Shown one piece after another: positions 1 to 7,390 of a DNA stretch of 8,135 bases. The DNA comes from an uncultured Capnocytophaga sp. (GTDB lineage: Bacteria; Bacteroidota; Bacteroidia; Flavobacteriales; Flavobacteriaceae). How positions within the stretch are numbered: the first letter of the stretch is position 1; every line of letters starts with the position of its first letter. The position numbers and the translations under genes are program-made. The stretch covers positions 1 to 8,135 of the forward strand of contig CAJZFM010000087.1 of NCBI GenBank assembly GCA_915070235.1. Direction: 5' to 3'. The notes beneath the pieces are model-generated. The model saw nothing but the letters and a program-made list of their open reading frames with translations, did not search any database and had not been told where the DNA came from.

Positions 1-34
1 TATTTTATTAATAATTAACACTATATTTTTATTG

Positions 35-49
35 ATTTGATTATCAAAT
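35..49. promoter_or_regulatory. 15-bp perfect dyad upstream of the SusC gene, possible operator
   Basis: The sequence ATTTGAT-T-ATCAAAT is a perfect inverted repeat with 7-bp arms around a single central base. It lies in the AT-rich leader, about 50 bp upstream of the candidate -33 element and about 105 bp upstream of the SusC start. Its 7-1-7 geometry is the size expected for a dimeric regulator site. It matches the classical Fur consensus in only about 6 of 14 positions, so I do not call it a Fur box. In AT-rich DNA such a dyad can arise by chance, and a role in regulating the operon is inference only. Confidence 0.25.
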
Positions 50-101
50 TGACGATGTTTTAGTTAATAAACGGTAGAATTAAAAATAATGAAAGAAATA
101 T

Positions 102-132
102 TTGTTTTTATCGGATATTTTTACGAAATTTG
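102..132 (+). promoter_or_regulatory. candidate Bacteroidota-type promoter for the SusC/SusD operon
   Basis: A TTG at 102-104 is followed after 20 bp by GAAATTTG at 125-132. The Bacteroidota primary-sigma consensus is TTG, about 19-21 bp, then TAnnTTTG. Five of the six fixed -7 positions match; the first T is replaced by G. Transcription would begin near 137-139, giving a leader of fewer than 20 nt before the ATG at 156. No Shine-Dalgarno sequence is visible there, which is normal for this phylum. The match is imperfect and the region is AT-rich, so this is a moderate call. Confidence 0.4.
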
Positions 133-155
133 CAGAACTAATTGATTAAATATAT

Positions 156-3100
156 ATGGATATGAGAAGAAAATGGTTATACCTACTGTTAGGCTTCTTA
201 TGGCTTACTACCGCAGGGTTGTATGCGCAGGAGAAGACCGTAACAGGTGTGGTGAAGGATGAGGCAGGTCGGCCTCTCTTAGGTGTCTCCGTAGTGGAGA
301 AAGGTACCACCCATGGAGTGGATACCGATTTGGATGGGAAGTTTTCCATCAAAGTAGCGGGTGATAAATCCGTGCTTGTTTTTTCTATGGTAGGTAGTAC
401 CCCGATCGAGCGTGTGGTAGGTACCCATAAAGAATTTACCATAGTGCTCAAGGAAGAGGTTACCGAGCTTACAGGGTTTGTCTTCAATGGCTATCAGGAG
501 ATAAACAAGAAGCTCTACACAGGGAACTCTCAGACGCTCAAGATTGACGATATCAAGCAAGATGGAGTCGTGGATGTAGGGCGTATGCTTGAAGGGCGCT
601 CCGCAGGGGTCAATGTACAGAATGTCTCTGGCACCTTTGGTACTTCGCCTAAAATCACTATACGTGGGGGCTCATCTATCTTTGGTGATACCAAGCCCCT
701 TTGGGTAGTAGATGGAGCTGTACAGGAGGAGGTAGTGAACCTTTCCTTCGAACAGTTAGCCTCTGGAGATGCCTCAACCCTAATTAGCTCTGCTATCTCA
801 GGGCTCAATGCCAATGATATAGAGAGTATAGAGATCCTCAAGGATGCTTCTGCACTTTCCCTCTATGGGGCACGAGCGCTTAACGGAGCGGTGATTATCA
901 CCACCAAGAGTGGTAAGCACAATGTAAAAACCAAGCTCAGCTACCAGTTGGAAGAAACTGTACGTATGGTGCCTAACTACAGCCAGTATGACATCATGAA
1001 CTCCCAAGAGAGTATGAGTGTCTATCGTGAGATGGAACAAAAGGGTTATTTCTCCCTTTCCTCTTATGCTGGTGCGGCACAAGGAGGACCCTACCACATC
1101 ATGTACCGTAATATAGATACCTACAATCCTGCCACAGGCCGTTTTCTGTTAGAGAATACACAAGAAGCACGCAATGCTTTTTTGCGCAAATACGAATACG
1201 CCAATACCGATTGGTTTAAAACCCTCTTTAGACCGTCACTTACTCAGAACCACACGCTAAGCCTTAGCGGAGGAAGTGAAAATGCAACCATATATAGCTC
1301 ATTAGGCTTCTTTGTAGATCCAGGTTGGACTATAGCCGACAAGGTACATAGGATAACAGGAAACCTTAAGACCAACTATACTCTCTCGCCTAAGGTGAAA
1401 ATAGGAGTATTGGCACAGGGATCTATCCGTAACCAAAAAGCACCAGGTACCTTCTCTCGTTCAGGCAATGTGGTAACAGGAGAGTATGATCGTGACTTTG
1501 ATATCAACCCCTTTAGCTATGCGATGAATACCACCAGAGCCTTGCGCCCTTATGATGACGAAGGTAACTATGATTACTATCGTATGAACTTTGCCCCTAT
1601 GAATATCCTCAAGGAGCTAAAGAATAACTACATGGACTTGAAGATGCTGGAATATAAACTTCAAGGCGATTTGGAAGTAAAATTTACCCCAGAACTCAAG
1701 TATAAATTCTTAGGTTCTGTACGCTATGTCAAGAGTACCAACGAACACTCCATGACTGAGGACTCCAATGTAGTGGGGGCCTACCGTGCCAACGAAACCA
1801 TGGTCATAGCCGAGAAGAACCCCTTCCTATATAAGGATCCGAACAATCCAGGTGCCCTTCCACAAGTTGTACTGCCTAACGGAGGTATCTATAAGCTCAC
1901 GCAGAACAACCTCGAGAGTTACTACTTGCGCAATGCCTTGGAGTACAACAAGACCCTCAAGGATGCCGACATGCAGGATGTACATGACTTTAAGGTGTTC
2001 TTAGGGCAAGAGTTCCGCTATACCGATAGGGATAACCAGTATTTTGAGGGTTATGGCTATCAGTTTAGCCGTGGTGGAGTAGTCTTTACCGATCCGCTAA
2101 TGTTACAGAAAGTAGTGGATGATAACTCACAGTATTTTGGCAATAGCTTTAGCCGTGAGCGTGGGGTGGCTTTCTTCTCCCAAGGCTCCTATGGCTACCG
2201 CAACCGCTATGTATTGGCAGGTACCCTTAACTACGAGGGCACCAACCAGCTCGGTAGAAGCCGTTCAGCACGTTGGTTGCCTACTTGGAACATCAGTGGG
2301 CGCTGGAATGTGTCCAATGAGGCTTTCTTGGCCAACAATAAGGTGGTGTCCAACTTGGCTTTCCGTCTTAGCTACGGGCTTATCGCAGGCTTGGCCAATG
2401 CAGGCAATGCGCTACCTATCTTTAACAGTGGTATCACCAGCCGTTACCTCAACTCTCAGAACGAAAGACGTATCTATATAGCCTCTTTGCAGAACAGCAA
2501 TCTTACTTGGGAGAAGGTATATGAAACTAACTTCGGTACCGATATAGGTTTTTTGAACAATAACATCAACCTCTCGGTGGATCTCTATCAGAAGAAATCC
2601 AAGGACTTGATAGATATCGTACGTACTTCGGGTATAGGAGGAGAGTTCTATAAGTATGCCAACGATGCCTCCATGACTACCAAAGGGATAGAGTTGGTAT
2701 TGGACACTCGTAATATCAATACTGAAGACTTTTCTTGGAACTCAAGTGTGAACTTTGCTTACTTTAACCAAGAGATCACCGCCTTGGCCAATCCTCTTTC
2801 CAATGTGTTTAGCTTAGTACGTGAGACAGGGGGGAATGTCATAGGAGGAGCACGCAATACGCTCTATTCGTATGACTTTACAGGGCTTAATGACAAGGGG
2901 TTACCTCAGTTCAAGCTCAAGAATGGTAGTACTGAATACTATTATATCAATTTTCAAGATAATGACAATATCCTCTCTTATCTCAAGAAAGAGGGTGCCG
3001 TGGAGCCAAATATCACAGGAGGACTTAGCAATACCTTCCGCTACAAGAATTGGGAGCTCAACTTCCTTATCACCATGCAGGCAGGCAACAAGATTCGCAA

Positions 3101-3530
3101 GGCAGCCCAATACAGTGGTTCAAACTATAGCGACTTGAGTGTATTTCCTAAGGAGTTCAAGAACCGTTGGGTAAATCCAGGAGACGAGGCCACCACCCGT
3201 ATCCCAGCAATTGTATCCCTTCGTACACTTAACGAATCCGATAAGGCACTTGTTACAATGGCCTACAGTGCTTACAATAATTCCTCCGAACGTGTAGTAG
3301 ATGGGTCTTTTGTACGTATGAAGAGTATCTCCCTCTCCTATACCTTCCCTAAGGATGTGTTAGATGCACTGGGAGTGGGTAACCTTTCGCTACGCCTACA
3401 GAGCACCAACCCTTTCCTTATCTATGCACATAAGGACTTGAACGGACAAGATCCAGAGTTCTTCCGCTCAGGAGGGGTTTCCTATCCGATCACACCACAG
3501 TATACCTTTACTATTAATCTTGGAATCTAA
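156..3530 (+). CDS. SusC/RagA-family TonB-linked outer membrane transporter
   Basis: This 1124-aa protein is a typical full-length SusC/RagA transporter, the barrel that imports a large ligand across the outer membrane using TonB-ExbBD energy. Residues 1-24 are a signal peptide ending in a likely cleavage site A24|Q25. Residues 27-98 form a carboxypeptidase-regulatory-like beta-sandwich (VTGVVKDEAGRPLLGVSV). A possible TonB-box region follows around 102-114 (FVFNGYQ). The plug spans roughly 115-255 with family hallmarks TIRGG (168-172), WVVDG (183-187) and LYGARALNGA from 236. The rest is barrel, with the conserved VVDGSFVRMKSISLSYTFP segment from 1047 and DLNGQDPE at 1094-1101. There is no N-terminal STN domain, so ECF sigma/anti-sigma signalling is unlikely. 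A second in-frame ATG at 162 would remove only two residues and is an equally plausible start. The gene heads a four-gene operon and ends 12 bp before the SusD gene. The family call is firm; the ligand is unknown. Confidence 0.96.
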   Translation: MDMRRKWLYLLLGFLWLTTAGLYAQEKTVTGVVKDEAGRPLLGVSVVEKGTTHGVDTDLDGKFSIKVAGDKSVLVFSMVGSTPIERVVGTHKEFTIVLKEEVTELTGFVFNGYQEINKKLYTGNSQTLKIDDIKQDGVVDVGRMLEGRSAGVNVQNVSGTFGTSPKITIRGGSSIFGDTKPLWVVDGAVQEEVVNLSFEQLASGDASTLISSAISGLNANDIESIEILKDASALSLYGARALNGAVIITTKSGKHNVKTKLSYQLEETVRMVPNYSQYDIMNSQESMSVYREMEQKGYFSLSSYAGAAQGGPYHIMYRNIDTYNPATGRFLLENTQEARNAFLRKYEYANTDWFKTLFRPSLTQNHTLSLSGGSENATIYSSLGFFVDPGWTIADKVHRITGNLKTNYTLSPKVKIGVLAQGSIRNQKAPGTFSRSGNVVTGEYDRDFDINPFSYAMNTTRALRPYDDEGNYDYYRMNFAPMNILKELKNNYMDLKMLEYKLQGDLEVKFTPELKYKFLGSVRYVKSTNEHSMTEDSNVVGAYRANETMVIAEKNPFLYKDPNNPGALPQVVLPNGGIYKLTQNNLESYYLRNALEYNKTLKDADMQDVHDFKVFLGQEFRYTDRDNQYFEGYGYQFSRGGVVFTDPLMLQKVVDDNSQYFGNSFSRERGVAFFSQGSYGYRNRYVLAGTLNYEGTNQLGRSRSARWLPTWNISGRWNVSNEAFLANNKVVSNLAFRLSYGLIAGLANAGNALPIFNSGITSRYLNSQNERRIYIASLQNSNLTWEKVYETNFGTDIGFLNNNINLSVDLYQKKSKDLIDIVRTSGIGGEFYKYANDASMTTKGIELVLDTRNINTEDFSWNSSVNFAYFNQEITALANPLSNVFSLVRETGGNVIGGARNTLYSYDFTGLNDKGLPQFKLKNGSTEYYYINFQDNDNILSYLKKEGAVEPNITGGLSNTFRYKNWELNFLITMQAGNKIRKAAQYSGSNYSDLSVFPKEFKNRWVNPGDEATTRIPAIVSLRTLNESDKALVTMAYSAYNNSSERVVDGSFVRMKSISLSYTFPKDVLDALGVGNLSLRLQSTNPFLIYAHKDLNGQDPEFFRSGGVSYPITPQYTFTINLGI

Positions 3531-3542
3531 TAAAGAAGTATT

Positions 3543-5072
3543 ATGAAAAGAAATAAATATACATACGTTGCCTTAGGGGTTCTTTTTGCCCTTACTGGCT
3601 GTAACAAAGTATTAGACGATGCTCCTGATAATCGTACCGAGCTGGACACCCCAGAGAAAGTGCAGGAGCTATTGGTCTCTGCCTATCCTGATAGGTACTA
3701 TATCTATATAGCAGAGGTGATGAGCGACAATGCCGATGATAAGTACGCATTAACGCCTTCCTCAACCCTTAATACAGATATGTACTTCTGGAGAGACAAT
3801 AATGAGCTCAATGGGGAGGACAATACCCCTACAGAGTACTTCATGTCCTGTTATGAAGCCATCGCAGCGGCCAACCAAGCCATAGAGTCCCATGCCGAGT
3901 TGGAGAATTCCGCTAAGTACAATTATATAAGAGGGGAGGCCTTGGTCGCTCGTGCCTATGCCCACTTTATGTTGGCCTACCTATGGTGCAAGCCTTATAA
4001 CCCAGCCACTGCTGCCAATGACTTGGGATTGGCCTATGTAACCACTCCTGAGAAGGTTGTTTTTAGAAATTATACCCGTATCTCCCTCAAGGACTATTAC
4101 GATGCTATAGAGCGCGACCTTACCGAAGGTATTCCTCTTATAGACAACAGCAAGTACACGCAACCACGCTTCCACTTTACCACCGAAGCAGCACATGTCT
4201 TTGCCAGCCGCTTCTATCTTATGAAAGGGGAGTGGGACAAGGTGATAGAGCACTCCACTGCCGCTTTGGGTAGTAATCCAGAGAACAAACTCAGAAATAT
4301 AAAGGTACTCAATACCTTGGGAGGAGAAGAGCGCAAGGTGGATTATGCCAGCCCTACCAATCCAGCCAATGCCTTGGTAGCTACTGCCCCATCAGTGGTG
4401 GGTCTCTACCTCCAGATACATAAGTACAGCCTTTCCTTGCCTGTATTGCGTAAGATATTGGTTAATACCCATCCGCTGAATTATGTCAATATTGAATGGG
4501 CAGCGCGTAACTCTTTTTTGGGAACGAGCAACTATTATGGTTTTCCTAAGTTTAAGTACTTTGATAAGTTCGTCAACCGCTCGGCAGGTACCCGTATCTA
4601 TTACAGTAGTGCGACACTGCTTTCCTTTGATGAGGCCTATCTCAACCGCATGGAAGCCTACATAATGACAGAGAATTATGACCAATTCCGCAGGGACTTA
4701 TACACCTATCTCAAACCTAAGACCATCAATAGTGATTTCCCAGGGACAGGTGATCCGTTCTCTCCAGGGTTCTTTGAGCGTTACTTTACCGAGGCAGAGC
4801 TCGATGAGCGTTACGAAGGAGATGGTACTGATTTTGATCCTCCCTATCCCCTTACTACCCGCCAAAGAGAATGGCTACAATGTGTGATAGATACCCGCCG
4901 TGTGGAATTTGTTCAGGAAGGACTTCGCTGGTTTGACAACAAGCGCCTTGGAATGAAAGTGATACATATGGACGACACCACTCCCATGGAGCTACCCAAG
5001 GATGATCCACGCCGTGAGCTACAACTCCCCTTGAGTGCACTGGAATTTGGCGTAACCCCTAACCCTCGTTAA
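3543..5072 (+). CDS. SusD/RagB-family nutrient-binding surface lipoprotein
   Basis: This 509-aa protein is the SusD partner of the upstream SusC. In this family it acts as a surface lid that captures ligand and closes over the barrel. A type II signal peptide ends in the lipobox L17-T18-G19-C20. The TPR-like SusD core is shown by GEALVARAYAHFMLAYLW at 131-148, followed by a KPYNPATAANDLGLAYV stretch. The C-terminal RagB/SusD signature RRVEFVQEGLRWFDNKR lies at 452-468. Length is normal for the family. After the Cys the sequence reads NKVLDD, with Lys at +3 and acids at +6 and +7, loosely like the lipoprotein surface-export signal known in Capnocytophaga. It starts 12 bp after the SusC stop and is almost certainly co-transcribed. 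No CAZyme neighbour hints at a glycan, so the ligand stays unassigned. Confidence 0.95.
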   Translation: MKRNKYTYVALGVLFALTGCNKVLDDAPDNRTELDTPEKVQELLVSAYPDRYYIYIAEVMSDNADDKYALTPSSTLNTDMYFWRDNNELNGEDNTPTEYFMSCYEAIAAANQAIESHAELENSAKYNYIRGEALVARAYAHFMLAYLWCKPYNPATAANDLGLAYVTTPEKVVFRNYTRISLKDYYDAIERDLTEGIPLIDNSKYTQPRFHFTTEAAHVFASRFYLMKGEWDKVIEHSTAALGSNPENKLRNIKVLNTLGGEERKVDYASPTNPANALVATAPSVVGLYLQIHKYSLSLPVLRKILVNTHPLNYVNIEWAARNSFLGTSNYYGFPKFKYFDKFVNRSAGTRIYYSSATLLSFDEAYLNRMEAYIMTENYDQFRRDLYTYLKPKTINSDFPGTGDPFSPGFFERYFTEAELDERYEGDGTDFDPPYPLTTRQREWLQCVIDTRRVEFVQEGLRWFDNKRLGMKVIHMDDTTPMELPKDDPRRELQLPLSALEFGVTPNPR

Positions 5073-5092
5073 ACGATTAAAATACGATTACC

Positions 5093-5941
5093 ATGAAAAA
5101 AATAACCTATATATACTTAGCCCTTATGACGGTGCTCTCTGCATGTAGTAAGAAGGAAAGCCTACGAGACGAGAGCGTTATCAAGGACGATACCGATGCC
5201 AAAACGGCCTTGGATACCTATATATACAACCAGTTTGTAGCGCCCTATAACATAGGGGTTACCTACAAATATGTAGATGCCAATTACGATATGAGTCGCC
5301 TACTCTATCCACCTACCGAGAGCAAGGTACAACCTTTCTTGGAGATGATCAAGGATGTATGGATAGGAAGCTATGTGCAAGTGGCGGGAGCCAATTTTGT
5401 CAAGCAAATAGCCCCTCGTGAGATTGCTCTTATCGGAGGGAAGAGCTTAGACCCAATAGATGATACTGAAACCCTTGGTACAGCCGATAATGGGGTGAAG
5501 ATTACCCTATTCCGTGTAGATCATTTCAATTATGATGACTTGGATAGTGAGCTGGTTAAGCTGTTGTTTCACACCATTCAGCATGAGTATTGCCATATCA
5601 TAAATCAGAAAAAAGCCTTCTCACCTGACTTTGCCAAGATTACCCCTGCCAATTATACCAGCACTTGGTTTAACCTTGTAGATGAGCAGGCCAATGCCTT
5701 GGGCTTTATCACTAGCTATGCTATGGCTAATCCTTTGGAAGACTTTGCTGAGATGACCTCCATGATGCTTTTGCAATCCAAGAGTGAATGGGACGCCAAA
5801 ATTGATGCTATGCCCGATACGGGTAAGGCCGCTATTAAGAAGAAGGAAGCCTTTATCGTGGATTATTTCAAAGGAGAGTGGGATATCAATTTCTATGAGC
5901 TACAAGCGATAGTCTATCAGAGAATGCAAAACTATTTGTAA
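5093..5941 (+). CDS. putative zinc metallohydrolase lipoprotein associated with SusC/SusD import (HExxH)
   Basis: This 282-aa lipoprotein has a short type II signal peptide with lipobox L15-S16-A17-C18, followed by SKKES. Its central feature is HEYCH at residues 164-168, preceded by LLFHTIQ and followed by IINQK. In this motif the two His would bind zinc and E165 would be the general base. A downstream EDFAE segment at 216-220 is a good candidate for the third metal ligand, in a gluzincin-like arrangement. Size, motif and location after SusC/SusD match the family annotated as substrate import-associated zinc metallohydrolase lipoprotein (TIGR04549, related to PF15890, putative zinc-binding metallopeptidase). 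I recognise the family from its motifs and context and have not run a search. It would act at the outer membrane, probably on the surface, trimming a protein or peptide ligand or releasing bound cargo. Hydrolytic activity and substrate are inferred. It starts 20 bp after the SusD stop. Confidence 0.85.
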   Translation: MKKITYIYLALMTVLSACSKKESLRDESVIKDDTDAKTALDTYIYNQFVAPYNIGVTYKYVDANYDMSRLLYPPTESKVQPFLEMIKDVWIGSYVQVAGANFVKQIAPREIALIGGKSLDPIDDTETLGTADNGVKITLFRVDHFNYDDLDSELVKLLFHTIQHEYCHIINQKKAFSPDFAKITPANYTSTWFNLVDEQANALGFITSYAMANPLEDFAEMTSMMLLQSKSEWDAKIDAMPDTGKAAIKKKEAFIVDYFKGEWDINFYELQAIVYQRMQNYL

Positions 5942-5958
5942 CCTAAAACGATGCTAAG

Positions 5959-7278
5959 ATGAAAAAAATATTATATATGCTTGCCCTTGGGGCAGTGGTA
6001 GGATGCCAAAAGAGCGAACCCGATTTGCTCTTTGGTAAGACGGCGTCCGAACGTATGGAGGACGCCAAACAGGAGCTACGCCAAACGCTCTCTGCAGCGC
6101 CTAATGGTTGGAAGCTGACCTATTTCACCGTCAAAGGGTTCTTTGGGGGTTTTACAATCCTAATGAAGTTCGATCCTAATGGCCGTGTGGTGATGACCTC
6201 GGATATAGAGAACACCTTTGAACCCAGAGAAAGTAGTTACCAGATACAAGAGGGGCAAGGCCCACTGCTGGTTTTCACCACCAAGAACTACATTCATGAT
6301 TTGGCTGATTCCTCATCTCCTCGAGATTTGATGCCAAGTGGCTATTTAGGAGAATTCCAGTTTGTCTATTTTGGCAAAGAGGGCAACAAACTCAAGTTTC
6401 GCACCCAGCGTAAGGATACACAACAGTTTGTCTATTTTGAACCTGCAACGGCCGATGAGTGGAACTCTATGGAAACCTATCACAATGTGGCTACCGCTAT
6501 TAGTGGATCTTATTATGCTAAGGTAATTACCTCGGCAGGGGCAGAGAATTATTATATGACATTCAACCATCGTCTGCTCACCTTCACGTCTATGGATAAC
6601 AGAGAGAAGGTATTCGAGACAGGGATGGTTCCTATCGCCGATGGTCTTGCATTAGAGCCCCCCTTGAAGATAGAAGGTAAGTCCTTTACCAAGCTCACTT
6701 CAGTGCCAGGTACCTCACCGACGGACTATACCGCTACGATAGATGGGGTTACACTGGAGTTACACAGCCTCGGTGATCCATCATTAGAATTCGAATCACA
6801 AGGTGATAAGATCTCTACCGACTTCAATGCGCTGATTCCTTTTGGGCAAGATATCTTTAAGAACTCGCCCTATATGAGTCCAGACTTCTTTAGGGATTTC
6901 TATACCATAGACGAAGAACGTGAGTTTGTGAGCTATGAGATGATTTTCAATTCCGCTGATCGAATGACCTTACGTGTGGGCTACCTTTTCCCAGGGGAGC
7001 ACGAACAGTCCTACTTGACTTACAATTGTACTTATGTGGTCAGGGATAAGAAGCTGTATATCACCTATGTAGAGGAAAACCCAGAATTGGATGCCTTCTG
7101 GACAAACCCCGATAATGAGGAAATAGCCACCTTGGCACGCCAACGTCTCCATAACTTTATAACACTCAGTAGTGAAGGGCTTTACATATGGAAGACCCCA
7201 ACAACGGTCTTTGTGCCTATATATTATATCAAGAGTATTGCACAACCGAACTATTATTTCCCTGCACTCTCCTTCTAA
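5959..7278 (+). CDS. DUF4302-type lipoprotein, last gene of the SusC/SusD operon
   Basis: This 439-aa lipoprotein has lipobox V13-V14-G15-C16 followed by QKSEPD. Residues 29-175 match the pattern I know for DUF4302 (PF14135): a helical ER..DAKQELRQTL segment, then AAPNGWKLTYF with G50-W51-K52, a glycine-rich GGFTILMKFDPNGRV strand pair, and a LVFTTKNYIHDL segment. The C-terminal half (about 200-439) looks beta-rich, with no motif I recognise. DUF4302 proteins occur as lipoproteins beside SusC/SusD pairs in Bacteroidota and have no established biochemical role. An accessory surface ligand-binding role is inferred from context only. It begins 17 bp after the metallohydrolase stop, so it belongs to the same transcript, and it is followed by a heptad repeat with a terminator-like hairpin that probably ends the operon. 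I see no catalytic motif. Confidence 0.8.
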   Translation: MKKILYMLALGAVVGCQKSEPDLLFGKTASERMEDAKQELRQTLSAAPNGWKLTYFTVKGFFGGFTILMKFDPNGRVVMTSDIENTFEPRESSYQIQEGQGPLLVFTTKNYIHDLADSSSPRDLMPSGYLGEFQFVYFGKEGNKLKFRTQRKDTQQFVYFEPATADEWNSMETYHNVATAISGSYYAKVITSAGAENYYMTFNHRLLTFTSMDNREKVFETGMVPIADGLALEPPLKIEGKSFTKLTSVPGTSPTDYTATIDGVTLELHSLGDPSLEFESQGDKISTDFNALIPFGQDIFKNSPYMSPDFFRDFYTIDEEREFVSYEMIFNSADRMTLRVGYLFPGEHEQSYLTYNCTYVVRDKKLYITYVEENPELDAFWTNPDNEEIATLARQRLHNFITLSSEGLYIWKTPTTVFVPIYYIKSIAQPNYYFPALSF

Positions 7279-7281
7279 CTA

Positions 7282-7337
7282 AGTGAAGAGTGAAAAGTGA
7301 AGAGTGAAAAATGAAAAGTGAAGAGTGAAAAATGAAA
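7282..7337. repeat. eight tandem degenerate heptads (RRTGAAR)
   Basis: The 56 bp divide exactly into eight 7-mers: AGTGAAG, AGTGAAA, AGTGAAG, AGTGAAA, AATGAAA, AGTGAAG, AGTGAAA, AATGAAA. A higher-order 21-bp period is exact from 7291 to 7338, giving about 2.3 copies. The tract lies entirely between the DUF4302 gene stop and the beta-barrel gene. Its 3' part forms the left arm of the hairpin at 7312-7364. Such a short-period array could vary in copy number by slipped-strand mispairing. It encodes no recognisable gene. Confidence 0.9.
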
Positions 7338-7364
7338 ATCCCATTTTTTGCTCTTCATTTTTTA
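7312..7364 (+). terminator. 23-bp hairpin with T-tract, likely operon terminator
   Basis: Positions 7312-7334 pair with 7342-7364 without a gap (19 Watson-Crick and 4 G-U pairs in the RNA) around a 7-nt loop AAAATCC. The descending arm includes TTTTTT at 7358-7363, so the U-run is partly inside the stem base. This is unlike the textbook arrangement, in which the U-run follows the stem. The stem is AU-rich with a GAAGAG/CTCTTC core. Because the heptad array repeats with a 21-bp period, the same right arm could also pair with 7291-7313 across a longer loop. The position just after the four-gene operon supports a role in termination or 3'-end stability. Efficiency cannot be judged from sequence. 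Confidence 0.6.
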
Positions 7365-7390
7365 ATCACTATTCTTAACTACTAATCATC

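Noticed and set aside
35..49. Fur box
   Set aside because: The 7-1-7 geometry fits, but only about 6 of 14 arm positions match the classical consensus. It is kept only as an unassigned dyad.
49..80. Sigma70-like TTGACG (49-54) and TAGAAT (75-80) in the SusC leader
   Set aside because: The spacing is 20 bp, too long for the classical promoter form, and Bacteroidota use TTG/TAnnTTTG promoters. The pair at 102-132 fits better.
146..1097. Several open frames of 90-113 aa on the - strand across the SusC 5' half
   Set aside because: They overlap each other and the conserved SusC domains and have no recognisable motifs. The reverse strand stays open because of codon composition.
2119..2481. 120-aa open frame on the + strand inside the SusC gene
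   Set aside because: It lies wholly within a well-conserved SusC reading frame, and its own translation shows no domain or low-complexity-free family pattern. It is a shadow frame.
7282..7337. CRISPR-like array
   Set aside because: The repeats are contiguous 7-mers with no unique spacers and no cas genes, so it is a simple tandem repeat.
7348..7377. Possible promoter TTG-19 bp-TATTCTTA before the beta-barrel gene
   Set aside because: Only four of six -7 positions match, it overlaps the terminator hairpin, and it would leave a leader of only a few bases. It is mentioned in the gene entry but not called.
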